The position numbers and the translations under genes are program-made. Below are positions 25,449 to 32,532 of a stretch of DNA of 64,000 nucleotides, piece after piece. Under the pieces are notes generated by a model. It saw only the letters and a list, made by a program, of their open reading frames with translations, made no database searches and was not told the origin of the DNA. Origin of the DNA: Streptomyces sp. NBC_01351 (GTDB taxonomy: Bacteria > Actinomycetota > Actinomycetes > Streptomycetales > Streptomycetaceae); contig NZ_CP108356.1 of the NCBI RefSeq assembly GCF_036237315.1, positions 5,461,501 to 5,525,500 of the forward strand, written 5' to 3'. The first letter of the stretch is position 1. Each line of letters begins with the position of its first letter.

Positions 25449-27223
25449 AGCGGGTAGCGGCCCGGCACCGGCACCGGGAGGTGGCCGGAGGGCCGGGCCG
25501 CCCCCGTGAGCACCCGGGCCGCCGCCCGCATCTCGACGTCCGTCCAGGAGTACGTCGCCAGCTCGGCGGCGCAGGCCGGCAGCCGGGCCGGGTCGTACGG
25601 ATTGCGCACCGCCAGCAGCACCACCGGCACGCCGGTTTCGACCAGTTCCGCGATCAGGGTGCGCTGCGTGCTCTCGCCTTCCGGGACGTTGTACGTGCAC
25701 ACGAGCACCGCCGACCGCCCGGCCGCAGAGGCCACCGCGCGGGCGGGCGGCACCGCCGTCGCCCGGCAGCCCAGGGCGGTCAGCTCCCGCGCCAGAACGG
25801 CCGTGGGGGGTCCGGTCGTGCCCGTGGGGGAGACCGGGTCCGTACCGGTGACCAGGAGCTGCGGGGCCTCGCCCGGGTCGAAGGGCAGCAGTCCGGCCGG
25901 GTTCGCCAGGAGGGTCGTCGTACCGGCCGCGATCTCGTCGGCCGCGGTGAGGTGTTCGGGGATGCCGACCGTGGTGGCGGAGGTCCCGTCAGCCGGGCCG
26001 AACAGGCCGCGGCGGGACTTGAGTTCCAGGATCCGGAGGACCGATTCGTCGATGCGGGCCTCCGTGAGTTCGTTCTTCTCCACGGCCTCCAGCACGCTGC
26101 GGTGCGCGAGCTCCAGGTCCGGCGGGTTCAGCAGCTGGTCGCAGCCGGCCAGCAGGGCCAGCACCGGGACGCGTTCGTCCCCGTACTTCTGACGGACCCC
26201 GGCCATGTCGAGGGCGTCGGTCACCACCACCCCCCGGAAGCCCAGGCGTTCGCGCAGGATGCCGGTGACGATGGGCCGGGAGAGGGTCGCCGGATCGCCC
26301 GAGGGGTCGAGCGCGGGGAAGACGATGTGGGCCGTCATGATCGAGTCCACGCCCGCCCGCACCGCCGCTCGGAAGGGCGGCTCGTCCAGCTCCTCCCACT
26401 GCGCGCGGGTGTGCCGCATCACCGGCAGGCCGACGTGGCTGTCCGTCTCGGTGTCCCCGTGGCCCGGGAAGTGCTTCGCGGTGGCGGCCACCCCGGCGTC
26501 CTGGTAGCCGCGGACCTGGGCGGCCACCAGGGCCGCCACGGCCTGCGGATCGGAGCCGAAGGACCGTACACCGATCACCGGGTTGGCCGGGTTCACGTTC
26601 ACGTCGGCCACCGGGGCGTAGTCCTGGCGGATGCCCATCGCGGCGAGCTCGGTGGCGGCGATGCGGGCGGCCCGCCGGGCGTTGTCGGTGGAGCCGGCCG
26701 CGCCCAGGGCCATGGCCCCGGGGAGGAGGGTGGCGGGCTTCCCGATGCGGGCGATGATGCCGTGCTCCTGGTCGGTGGAGAGCATCAGCGGGATCCGGGG
26801 GCCGGTGGTGCGGGCGGCCTGCTGGAGACCGGCCGAGAGGTCGGCGATCTGCTGCGGGGTGCGGGTGTTGTGGGCCCAGGCGAAGTAGACGATCCCGCCG
26901 AGGTGATAGCGGGAGACCAGCTCGGCGGCGGTGCGGACCCCGAACAGGGACAGGTTCTGCTCCGCGTCCGCCGGGTCGGGGTCGGTGGCCGAGTGGCCGT
27001 ACGCACGGGAGACGAACAGCTGGCCGACCTTCTCCGCCAGGCTCATGTCCGCGAGGAGGCGGCGCAGCCGGGCCCGGTCGGGGCGGCGCGGACGGCTTTC
27101 CGGGTTGCGGGGGTCGTCCGGGGCGCGGTGGGCGCCGATGGCGGCGGAACCGGCCCCGGCGGCGGCGACGGCGACCATGGCGGCCGCGGCGAGCAGGTTC
27201 CGGCGGGAGGCGAGGTACGGCAC
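25427..27223 (-). CDS. glycoside hydrolase family 3 protein (beta-N-acetylhexosaminidase-like), Tat-exported
   Basis: 598 residues from GTG 27223. The twin-arginine signal SRRNLLAAAAMVAVAAAGAG sits at the N-terminus, so export through Tat is likely. The GH3 N-domain is clear: LLADMSLAEKVGQLFV, QQARTTGPRIPLMLSTDQEHG, TAKHFPGHGDTETDSH (the KHFPGHG signature with the catalytic His/Asp dyad of NagZ-type enzymes), VVTDALDMAGV, then a C-terminal alpha/beta domain. The family cleaves beta-linked N-acetylglucosamine or glucose; the KHFPGHGDT motif favours hexosaminidase and thus cell wall or chitin fragments. The longer upstream frame runs through an R2 repeat and is not used. R2 copy 2 lies about 120 bp before the start. 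Confidence 0.9.
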   Translation of the reverse strand: MPYLASRRNLLAAAAMVAVAAAGAGSAAIGAHRAPDDPRNPESRPRRPDRARLRRLLADMSLAEKVGQLFVSRAYGHSATDPDPADAEQNLSLFGVRTAAELVSRYHLGGIVYFAWAHNTRTPQQIADLSAGLQQAARTTGPRIPLMLSTDQEHGIIARIGKPATLLPGAMALGAAGSTDNARRAARIAATELAAMGIRQDYAPVADVNVNPANPVIGVRSFGSDPQAVAALVAAQVRGYQDAGVAATAKHFPGHGDTETDSHVGLPVMRHTRAQWEELDEPPFRAAVRAGVDSIMTAHIVFPALDPSGDPATLSRPIVTGILRERLGFRGVVVTDALDMAGVRQKYGDERVPVLALLAGCDQLLNPPDLELAHRSVLEAVEKNELTEARIDESVLRILELKSRRGLFGPADGTSATTVGIPEHLTAADEIAAGTTTLLANPAGLLPFDPGEAPQLLVTGTDPVSPTGTTGPPTAVLARELTALGCRATAVPPARAVASAAGRSAVLVCTYNVPEGESTQRTLIAELVETGVPVVLLAVRNPYDPARLPACAAELATYSWTDVEMRAAARVLTGAARPSGHLPVPVPGRYPLGHGLTY

Positions 27224-27330
27224 GCGCCGGACCCTACCGCCGTCGTGTGCGCGGGGGCGGGCGTGTCGGGGGGCGTGTCGGGGGCCGGGTGGCTGCGCCG
27301 CCGGGCGGGGTCGGGGGGTTCCGCCGGGGC

Positions 27331-27443
27331 TGGGCGCGCGCCGGGGCGTCTCCTCGGGCGTCGAACGGTTCCAGGGGTCGGTGGGCCGAGGGTGGTTGTG
27401 TTCGATGCCCTGCGGGGACGCCCCGCCACCCACCCGTCCCCGG
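27331..27443. repeat. R2 palindromic repeat, copy 2
   Basis: Arms 27343-27366 and 27400-27424 with a 33-base loop. The inner stem GGGCGTCGAAC pairs with GTTCGATGCCC, one pair being G-T. Located between the LysR stop and the GH3 start, both minus-strand genes, in the same orientation as copies 1 and 3. Confidence 0.88.
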
Positions 27444-27455
27444 CGGAGGCGGAGC

Positions 27456-28355
27456 CTAAGAGGGCGGCCAGTGGGACTGGAGGGTGCGGACGGCTTCGGT
27501 GATGGCGGGGCGGCGGGCCGCGCCGGTGCGCCACAGGGCGTAGAGGCGGCGTACGGGGCCCGGTTGCAGGGGTACGGCCACGGCGCCCGGGGGGAGCGGG
27601 CCGGTGCCCAGGCGGGGGACGACGGCCACGCCGAGGCCCGCTGCCACCAGGGCGACGATGGTGTGGTTCTCCTCGGCGATGTGCACGATGTCGGGCTCGA
27701 AGCCGGCCGTGCGCAGGGTCCGGACCAGCCAGTCGTGGCAGACCCGGCCGGGTGGCGGGCAGATCCAGCGCTCGCCGTTGAGGTCGGAGCGCCGGATGAC
27801 CTCGCGGGTGGTGAAGGGGTGGCCGGTGGGGACGATGAGGTCGCAGTGGTCGTCGCCGATGAGTGTCTGTTCGATGCCGTCGGGGGCGGGGAGCGGGGCG
27901 ATGTCCCAGTCGTGGGCGACCGCCAGGTCGGTGACGCCCCGGGCCACCAGGTCGACGGAGAGGTGCGGGTCGACCTCGGTGAGGCGGACGTCCAGGGCGG
28001 GGTGGCGGTGGGCCAGGTCGGAGAGGACGCGGGGGAGCAGGCCGCGGGCTGCCGAGGGGAAGACCGCCAGTGTCAGGAGTCCGCTCGGTCGGCCGCGGCG
28101 CTCCTCCAGGGTGGTTTCGGCGCGCTCCACGATGGCCAGCAACTCCCGGGCCGTGGAGGCCAGATGGTGGGCCTCCTCGGTGAGCGCGACCCCGCGGCCG
28201 CGCCGCTCCAGGAGGGTGGTGCGGGTTTCCCGCTCCAGCTTCGCGATCTGCTGGGAGACGGCGGAGGGGGTGTAGCCGAGGGCGGCCGCCGCGCCCGCGA
28301 CCGAGCCGTGGACGGAGACGGCGTGCAGGGCGCGCAGCCGGGCGAGATCGAGCAT
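27456..28355 (-). CDS. LysR family transcriptional regulator
   Basis: 299 residues. N-terminal winged HTH (LARLRALHAVSVHGSVAGAAAALGYTPSAVSQQIAKLERE, about 4-45) and a type 2 periplasmic-binding-like effector domain (LTLAVFPSAARGLLPRVLSDLAHRHPALDVRL…DLAVAHDWD…VALVAAGLGVAVVPRLG). Divergent from an EamA transporter gene with an 82-bp gap, the classical arrangement for a LysR regulator and its exporter target. The gap repeats GCTTCAT and ATGCTT/AAGCTT words, suitable for LysR half sites. Effector unknown. Confidence 0.92.
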   Translation of the reverse strand: MLDLARLRALHAVSVHGSVAGAAAALGYTPSAVSQQIAKLERETRTTLLERRGRGVALTEEAHHLASTARELLAIVERAETTLEERRGRPSGLLTLAVFPSAARGLLPRVLSDLAHRHPALDVRLTEVDPHLSVDLVARGVTDLAVAHDWDIAPLPAPDGIEQTLIGDDHCDLIVPTGHPFTTREVIRRSDLNGERWICPPPGRVCHDWLVRTLRTAGFEPDIVHIAEENHTIVALVAAGLGVAVVPRLGTGPLPPGAVAVPLQPGPVRRLYALWRTGAARRPAITEAVRTLQSHWPPS

Positions 28356-28437
28356 GCGCCAATCGTAAGCAATGCTTCATCGGTGGGGGTAGTGATTCGC
28401 GCTGGTGCTTCATCGTCCGGGCGTCGAAGCTTGTTGC

Positions 28438-29388
28438 ATGCGTCCCGTACACATCGCGCTCGCCGTGCTCGTCGCCGCTCTCTGGGGCTTCAACTTCGTC
28501 GTCATCGAGGTGGGGTTGGACCACTTCCCGCCGCTGTTGCTGTCCGCTCTGAGGTTCCTCGTCGCCGCTCTGCCCGCCGTGTTCTTCGTCGGCAGGCCCA
28601 AGGTCGCCTGGAAGTGGATCCTCGGGGTGGGCGTGGCCCTGGGGATCGCCAAGTTCGGCCTGCTCTTCACCGGGATGGACGCCGGGATGCCGGCCGGGCT
28701 GTCCTCGCTCGTGCTGCAGATCCAGGCCGTGTTCACGGCCGTCTTCGCCGCCGTCGTGCTGCGGGAGCGGCCGGGGTGGGTGCGGATCACCGGGATGGGA
28801 GTGGCGCTCGCCGGGATCGGGGTGGCTGCTGTGGACGGCGGCACGGGTGGGCCCGTGCTCGGGTTCGTGCTGGTCGTCGCTGCTGCTGCCTGCTGGGGTG
28901 TGTCCAACGTGCTGACTCGCAAGGCCGCCCCGGCCGACGCGCTGAACTTCATGGTGTGGGTGTGCGTGGTACCGGTGCTGCCGCTGGTCGGGCTGTCCCT
29001 CGTGTTCGAGGGGCCAGATCGGGACCTGGCGGCGCTGCGGGCGCTGGACTGGTCCGGGGTGGGCGTCATCGCGTACGTGGCGTGGGTGTCGACCGTTTTC
29101 GGATTCGGGGCCTGGGGCTACCTGCTGCGCCGGTACCCGGCTTCGTCCGTGGCGCCGTTCTCCCTGCTGGTCCCGGTCTTCGGGATGTCCTCGGCGGCCC
29201 TGGTCCTCGGGGAGTCCGTGTCGGGGCTGCGCTGGGTGGCGGCGGTGCTGCTGGTGGGTGGGGTCGCGCTCACCTCGCTGGCGCCCGCGCGGCTCAGTGG
29301 GGGCGGCTCTCCTGGAGCGGAAGCCGCCAGTCCTGGCCCGTCAGACTCACTCCGTACGACCGGTGCGGGCGCTCCGCGATCAGCGTGA
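28438..29388 (+). CDS. EamA/DMT family transporter
   Basis: 316 residues with ten predicted membrane helices in two five-helix EamA repeats: starting HIALAVLVAALWGFNFVVIEVG (helix 1, first repeat) and LVVAAAACWGVSNVLTRKAA (start of second repeat). Ends in a hydrophilic tail. A drug/metabolite superfamily exporter, typically for amino acids or small metabolites; substrate unknown. ATG 28438 gives helix 1 directly at the N-terminus, so the longer frame is not needed. The last 95 bp overlap the convergent GNAT gene. Probably regulated by the divergent LysR protein. Confidence 0.9.
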   Translation: MRPVHIALAVLVAALWGFNFVVIEVGLDHFPPLLLSALRFLVAALPAVFFVGRPKVAWKWILGVGVALGIAKFGLLFTGMDAGMPAGLSSLVLQIQAVFTAVFAAVVLRERPGWVRITGMGVALAGIGVAAVDGGTGGPVLGFVLVVAAAACWGVSNVLTRKAAPADALNFMVWVCVVPVLPLVGLSLVFEGPDRDLAALRALDWSGVGVIAYVAWVSTVFGFGAWGYLLRRYPASSVAPFSLLVPVFGMSSAALVLGESVSGLRWVAAVLLVGGVALTSLAPARLSGGGSPGAEAASPGPSDSLRTTGAGAPRSA

Positions 29389-29809
29389 ACCCGGCCCGCA
29401 GGTAGAGCTCGCGGGCGTCGGTGAGGACGTCGTTCGTCCACAGCACCAGCTCGCGGTAGCCGACGGAGCGGGCGAAGTCGATCACCGCGGAGACGAGATG
29501 GGTGCCGATGCCGTGGCCGCGGCTCTCCGGGTCGACGAGGAGGAGGCGCAGCCGGGCGGTGCCGGGTGCGCTTTCCTCCCGTACGCACATCACCGAGCCG
29601 ACGGGGCGGCCGTCCAGCTCCGCGATCCAGATCTGTTCCAGGTACGGATCGTGGTCCTGGGCGAAGTCGGCGACGACCCGGGCCACCATGCCCTCGAAGT
29701 CGGCGTTCCAGCCGTACTCGGCCGCGTACAGCGCGCCGTGGCGCTGCACGATCCAGCCCAGCTCTCCCGGTTCGGGGTTCCGCAGCCGCACGTTGCCGTT
29801 GTGAGCCAT
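29294..29809 (-). CDS. GNAT family N-acetyltransferase
   Basis: 171 residues from ATG 29809 (MAHNGNVRLRNP…). The GNAT fold is clear: GDLGWIVQ-like strand at the start, WIAELDGRPVGSVMCVRE, then the acetyl-CoA loop LRLLLVDPESRGHGIGTHLVSAVIDFARSVGYRELVLWTND and the C-terminal LYLRAGFTLIAERPH. I have seen this kind of domain as the acetyltransferase part of MarR-GNAT fusions; here it stands alone. Its 3' end overlaps the EamA gene tail antisense. Substrate unknown. Confidence 0.88.
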   Translation of the reverse strand: MAHNGNVRLRNPEPGELGWIVQRHGALYAAEYGWNADFEGMVARVVADFAQDHDPYLEQIWIAELDGRPVGSVMCVREESAPGTARLRLLLVDPESRGHGIGTHLVSAVIDFARSVGYRELVLWTNDVLTDARELYLRAGFTLIAERPHRSYGVSLTGQDWRLPLQESRPH

Positions 29810-30013
29810 GGACCCAACTTTATGGCGCCTGGACGGCCTCGGAGCCCCGAACGCTGAGCCAACTGTTGTTTCGGTTGTTTCGGTTGCTAACCGTGATCGG
29901 AGGTCGATTAGTTCGTTTGGGTGAACGGGGACTGATGCGGGCACGTCGGGTTCGGTGGGGCATCAGTCTGAGCGGAGAACGTCAGTGCTGTTGTGGGTGG
30001 GGAGGGGGTGGCT

Positions 30014-31714
30014 GTGGCGCGCGGTGGAGGCAAGGGGAAGCGTGTACTGCGCACGATGGCTGTTCCGTTCACTGTGTCGGCTCCTGCGGGTGCGCGGATC
30101 CGGGATCGTCTGCACCTGTCTACTCGCGATGGCGAGGTCTTGCGGATCGTCGGCGAGCACCTCGGCGGGCACGCGCGTGCTGATCTGGCCGAGCGGGTGC
30201 GGATCGGGATGGTGCCGGTCAAGGAGAACCGTCGGGCGGAGCGCAAGCGCGACCTGACGACGGTGTCGTCGTCGCGGTGGGCGGGTGCGATCACCCGTGC
30301 GTCCGAGGACCAGTACCAGCTCTCGCTGCGCTGTCTGTTCGATGAGCGGGCGTCCCTGCGCCGGGCGATCTCGAAGATCCGTTCGCGTCTGGCGGTGCCG
30401 TGCGGCCAGCGCGTGGGTGGTGTGCGCGGCTATCCGAGTCGGGGCGAGCGTACGCAGAAGCAGTGCCGGTTGCAGGTGCTCACCACCCGGCTGGCCGAGG
30501 TGGAGCGGAGGATCGAGGCCGGGCGTCCGGCGATCGTCGTCGGCGGCCGTCCGCTGGCGAAGGTGCGGCACAGCCTCGCGGATGCCGGTCTCACCGAGAC
30601 CGGGTGGCGGGAGCGCTGGGATGCGCAGCGGATGTTCCTGACCGCTGACGGTGAGTCCGGCGCGCCGCATGGGAACTACACGATCAGCGTGGATCCGGCC
30701 GACGGGACGGTCATGCTCGTCCTGCCCGAACCGCTCAGGCACCTGGCGAACGCGCCGCGTGGCCGCTACCGGCTTGCCTGCACCGTCACGTTCCATCACC
30801 GCCGCGAGGAGTGGCTGGACCGTGCCACGGCCAAGAGGTCGGTGCGCTACGACATCACACACGACCCCGTGCGTGGCCGCTGGTACCTGGACGTTTCCTG
30901 GTCCACCGAGAAGACCGCGCTGCCCGCGCCCGTCGAGCTGGCCGCCGCGGGTGTCCGGCTGCTGGCCGTGGACCTCAACGCGGACCATTTCGCCGCGTGC
31001 GTGGTGGATGCTCACGGCAATCCGGTCGGCGAACCGTTCACCGTCGCCACTGACCTGACCGGACCCGCATCCCAGCGCGACGGCCGTCTGCGGGCCGCGA
31101 TCACCACACTGATCGACCTCGCCCGGGCGAATGGCTGCGCAGGTGTGGCGATCGAGAACCTGGGCTTCAGCGACGCCCGGGCCACCGGCCGCGAAACCAT
31201 GGGACGCGGCAAACGCGGTAAGACATTCCGGCGCACCGTCGCCGGACTCCCCACCGCGAAGTTCCGGGAACGACTGCGCGGTATGGCCCACCACCGCGGA
31301 CTCGTTGTCGTCGCGGTTGATCCGGCCTACACCTCGCGCTGGGGCGGCTGGTACTGGCAGGTCCCGCTCCAGCAGCAGTCAAAGACCACCGTTACTCGGC
31401 ATCACGGTGCCTCGGTGGCGATCGGCAGGCGTGCCTTCGGGTACGGGATACGGCGTCGGCCAGGTGTGACCGCACACGACCAGAGGATCGTGGCGCGGAG
31501 AGCTACCGGCCAGGCCGTCCCCCACCCGAGGGCACGCGGGACCGCGAGCCCGCCAAGGACCACAGGCACGCCCCGTCGGGGCACCAAGACCTGCAGGGAC
31601 CGAAGCGACTCCCTCGCGCTGTTCCCGGTCTCCCAAGACCGTCCGGGGAGACAACCGGCAAGCCCGGTGTACGGCGATCCGGCCAACAGTGGCCGACATC
31701 GTCAGGAACGGTGA
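30014..31714 (+). CDS. TnpB-like (IS605 OrfB-type) protein, no zinc ribbon, RuvC third Asp replaced
   Basis: 566 residues from GTG 30014 after a GGGGAGG site (an in-frame GTG at 30008 is also possible). The N-terminal half has a WED-like beta region (GNYTISVDPADGTVMLVLPEPL; RYRLACTVTFHHRREEW). RuvC motifs follow: I, LLAVDLNADHFA (Asp320); II, GVAIENLGFSD (Glu381); then AVDPAYTSRWGGWYW, the place of the TnpB 'TSxxCxxCG' zinc ribbon, with no cysteines. The final motif reads TRHHGASVAIGRRA; related streptomycete proteins, as I recall them, have RHDAAS here, so the third catalytic Asp appears to be His (about residue 464). Classical TnpB is an RNA-guided nuclease of about 400 residues. The last 90 residues are low-complexity and probably overlap an omegaRNA. 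Confidence 0.8.
   Translation: MARGGGKGKRVLRTMAVPFTVSAPAGARIRDRLHLSTRDGEVLRIVGEHLGGHARADLAERVRIGMVPVKENRRAERKRDLTTVSSSRWAGAITRASEDQYQLSLRCLFDERASLRRAISKIRSRLAVPCGQRVGGVRGYPSRGERTQKQCRLQVLTTRLAEVERRIEAGRPAIVVGGRPLAKVRHSLADAGLTETGWRERWDAQRMFLTADGESGAPHGNYTISVDPADGTVMLVLPEPLRHLANAPRGRYRLACTVTFHHRREEWLDRATAKRSVRYDITHDPVRGRWYLDVSWSTEKTALPAPVELAAAGVRLLAVDLNADHFAACVVDAHGNPVGEPFTVATDLTGPASQRDGRLRAAITTLIDLARANGCAGVAIENLGFSDARATGRETMGRGKRGKTFRRTVAGLPTAKFRERLRGMAHHRGLVVVAVDPAYTSRWGGWYWQVPLQQQSKTTVTRHHGASVAIGRRAFGYGIRRRPGVTAHDQRIVARRATGQAVPHPRARGTASPPRTTGTPRRGTKTCRDRSDSLALFPVSQDRPGRQPASPVYGDPANSGRHRQER
31460..31714 (+). ncRNA. candidate omegaRNA region at the 3' end of the tnpB-like gene
   Basis: TnpB guide RNAs overlap the 3' end of the gene and run to the element's right end. 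Here the last 250 bases encode unconserved-looking protein but hold perfect hairpins: GCCCC-GTC-GGGGC (31570-31582), CGGTCT-CCCA-AGACCG (31626-31641) and CGGCCA-ACAG-TGGCCG (31680-31695). Predicted only from position and folding. Confidence 0.35.
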
Positions 31715-31718
31715 GTTG

Positions 31719-32234
31719 CTACTTCTTTCCGCCGCCCAGGATCTGGCCCAGGAGGTCGCCGAGGCCGCCGGCCTCCGCGGGGGGCGCGCCGGCCGCCTTC
31801 GGGGCGCCCGCGCCGGACTTGCCGGAGGCGGCGCGCTTCGCGAAGACGGCGAGGAGGACCGGGATCAGCAGTTCGATGACCCGGCTGATGGTGGGGGCGG
31901 GGATGCCGGTCTTCTTCGAGACGGCGTTGGCCACGGGCTTGCTCACCTTGGCCAGGACCCCGGCCATCATTCCGCCGGTGAGCATCCCGCCGAGGCCGCC
32001 GCCGAGCGTGGACACGCCCTGGAGCGGGGGCTCGGCCACCTCCGCGAAGGCCTGGCGGACCTCGTCGTCATCGGCGTCGGCCTTCTGCTGGAGGTCGCCC
32101 GTCATCGCGCCGACCGTGGTGGCGATGGTGTCGCGCGCGCCGTTGGCGTCCGTACCGAGCAGTCCGGCGATCTCGGACAGCTTGTCGTCGCCGAGTTCGC
32201 CCAGCACGTCGTCCTGGAATGAAGATTCGCTCAT
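31719..32234 (-). CDS. DUF937 domain protein
   Basis: 171 residues from ATG 32234 (MSESSFQDDVLGELGDDKLSEIAGLLGTDANGARDTIATTVGAMTG…). N-terminal DUF937 helices, a glycine-rich centre (TLGGGLGGMLTGGMMAG), then KTGIPAPTISRVIELLIPVLLAVFAKRAA and the typical GGLGDLLGQILGGG tail ending in two lysines. DUF937 proteins are common in actinobacteria and without known activity; they may oligomerise. The candidate TnpB element ends 4 bp beyond the stop codon. The longer upstream frame is not credible. Confidence 0.85.
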   Translation of the reverse strand: MSESSFQDDVLGELGDDKLSEIAGLLGTDANGARDTIATTVGAMTGDLQQKADADDDEVRQAFAEVAEPPLQGVSTLGGGLGGMLTGGMMAGVLAKVSKPVANAVSKKTGIPAPTISRVIELLIPVLLAVFAKRAASGKSGAGAPKAAGAPPAEAGGLGDLLGQILGGGKK

Positions 32235-32532
32235 GCCGGAAACGCTACTTCTGTCGCGATTTACCGGCACCTTGGGTGGATGTGTCGTGCGCACTGGGTA
32301 ACGGATTCGTAAAGCTGTGATTCCGGATGCAACCGTGCGGGCGCATCGCGGGTCATACGGTCCGTCGGCACTTCCGGGGAGGGATCTGGGGGGATCGGGA
32401 AGTCCGACACGGGAGGGGTAACCGTGAGGGGGTCCGGCCGGAAGGCGGGACCCCCTTCGCGCTGTCCCCACGCTGTCCCCATGTTGTCCACAGGCCTGAC
32501 GTGCTGTCGGCGCCGGGCGGTAGCTTCGGGTC
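32235..32532. other. 298-bp divergent intergenic region (DUF937 / recD2)
   Basis: No gene seen. It holds a GGGGGTCC/GGACCCCC hairpin (32428-32435, 32448-32455) and, just after it, three tandem relatives of CTGTCCCCA (about 32462-32490), ending in TTGTCCACAGG. The repeats resemble a small protein-binding array near the recD2 promoter. Confidence 0.4.

Larger units (their letters stand above)
29881..31714 (+). mobile_element. candidate IS605-type (TnpB-only) element; ends approximate
   Basis: A tnpB-like gene with no tnpA, flanked by subterminal hairpins: CGGTT-GCT-AACCG at 29881-29893 on the left and CGGCCA-ACAG-TGGCCG at 31680-31695 on the right. IS200/IS605 ends carry hairpins instead of inverted repeats, and no target duplication is made, so exact ends cannot be read off. 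The right end falls within a few bases of the DUF937 gene's stop codon. Confidence 0.45.
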
